Positions 62,780 through 64,000 of a stretch of DNA of 64,000 bases are shown here, in pieces (position 1 is the stretch's first letter; the number at the start of each line of letters is the position of its first letter). The notes beneath the pieces were generated by a model that worked only from the letters and a program-made list of their open reading frames with translations, was not told where the DNA came from and made no database searches. The translations under genes were made by a program, and so were the position numbers. Source of the stretch: Gavia stellata (Eukaryota > Chordata > Aves > Gaviiformes > Gaviidae). Where the stretch lies: assembly GCF_030936135.1 (NCBI RefSeq), contig NC_082637.1, positions 10,739,001 through 10,803,000 of the forward strand. Reading direction: 5' to 3'.

Positions 62780-64000
62780 GTGGGTTTTGGGTACCGTTGG
62801 CTTGGAGGACACAGCAAAGTGTTATGCCTCCTTTTGCGGGCTCAGGGACCAAGTGCTTTGTGCAAAACCCTCTCCGGTGCCAAAAACCTCATCTCAACAT
62901 CATACAGACAAATGCTCCGTAAACGCTAATTTGGTTTCAAAGAGCCCCTGGAGCCATGGTAGGAAGGGAGCCTGGAGGTGTCCTTCAAGCTGGAAATTGG
63001 CAGCAGTGTTGTCCTCACCATCTCCCAGCCCTCCTCCTCTCCCAGGAGAGGTCTCTTGCTCTCCTTTCCAAACCCACAGGTCTGAGGGTTGGCTGGTTCC
63101 GCACTGCAGCGGAGCACAGCAGACACCCCTGCCTGCCTTGCAACACCTGCTCTGTCAGAAGAAAGATGATGGATCCATGAGATCGCTTTCCACGGTCATT
63201 TTGGAGAGAAATGGCTCTCCAGCTGGCAAAATGGGTAGTGAGCTGGGGAGGAAACGTATGTTGGGCCTTCTTTTACTTTTCTTACTATCAACCTTCACTT
63301 GTGCAGCAGCTGAGTTGTCTTCATTAGTAACTTTGCAGCTTGCAATGCTTGAGCCTGTTTGCCTGCTCTGGGTAGTCCCCCATGACCAGCCATGCTGTGC
63401 CAGGCGTTGTCCCCCAACACCAGTATGCTCTTTTACACTTGCAGCAGACTCAGAGCACAAAAGGAAGATGTTTTCATGGCAAGCTGTACCATGGCTAGCA
63501 GGATTTACCAGGCTGCTCTGCAGGCCAGCGTTGATTTGCTCTGCAGGGATGTTTCCTACATGCTGTTGGTCCTCATGGCTCCTTTGGAAACCAAACCAAG
63601 CGTGGTGAGCGGGGATGGGATGGAAGTCTTCCAAGGACTGGGTCCAGCCCTGCTGTGGCTCCCTTTGGGTCTGCATGTTGGGGTTTGTGTCTCACTGCTC
63701 CCCAGCAGACAGAGACATCGGACACCCGGATCAGGCAGGAGGAGAAAGGCTAGCGAGAAGAGCTCCAAGCCCAGCAGCTCACCGTCTGCCTCTATCCCAT
63801 TGCAGAGGCGAGCCGAGGCTGAGCCAGGGAGCCTTTTGCACTGGGATCAGCCAGATGAGCAGGGGTCTTACAGTATTAATTAAACACCTGGAGAATCTGG
63901 CAGAAAGTCCACTTCGTTATCCCTCGTGCTCAAGGATGCATTCAGGAGTCCTTCCCCTCCTGTCACTCCTCTCAGAGCTTCTTCCTTCCAGCGTGCCACC
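62780..64000. other. Intergenic DNA to window end, no gene recognised
   Basis: Short open frames on both strands without family resemblance. No repeat or RNA gene was recognised. Confidence 0.5.

Overview
The window looks like a bird (sauropsid) nuclear contig. It carries CR1 LINEs with the avian-type 3' end (repeats of ATTCTGTGA), compact GC-rich genes with short introns, and four protein genes in the order DCTN3, ARID3C, SIGMAR1, GALT. That order matches human 9p13.3 as I recall it. Human 9p is largely syntenic with the avian Z chromosome, so Z linkage is plausible but is inference only. No virus-like element, tRNA, rRNA or CRISPR array was recognised.

Layout. 1-4827: DCTN3 (minus strand, 7 coding exons, 185 aa), with a CpG-island promoter at about 4550-5060. 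4828-9768: intergenic DNA plus the likely ARID3C 3' UTR, containing a CR1 3' fragment, an orphan GC-rich island and a minisatellite. 9769-29268: ARID3C (minus strand, 7 coding exons, 429 aa) with a 12.9 kb first intron and a 3.8 kb second intron. These introns alternate between CA/TG-rich minisatellites and short AT-rich islands rich in TAAT/ATTA homeodomain-type motifs, which resemble conserved noncoding elements. 29269-35285: ARID3C upstream region with another AT-rich island. 35286-38860: SIGMAR1 (minus, 4 exons, 222 aa). 39062-42282: GALT (plus, 11 exons, 366 aa), head-to-head with SIGMAR1 across 201 bp of CpG-rich DNA. 42690-64000: about 21 kb without a recognisable exon, holding several AT-rich islands, two diverged ancient CR1 reverse-transcriptase fragments and one young CR1 3' end.

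Every exon boundary given here was read by hand from GT/AG sites. In all four genes the exon lengths sum to an uninterrupted frame that collinearly matches the vertebrate family. The genes do not form a pathway. DCTN3 is a dynactin shoulder subunit, ARID3C a transcription factor, SIGMAR1 an ER chaperone/receptor and GALT a Leloir-pathway enzyme. The physical link most likely to matter is the shared SIGMAR1/GALT promoter.

No wholly new system was found. The best leads are an ancient CR1 reverse-transcriptase segment that may have been exapted (53084-53400), the cluster of homeobox-motif islands in and around ARID3C and downstream of GALT, and an apparently full REKLES domain in this ARID3C. 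Conservation statements are inferences, because no alignment could be run.
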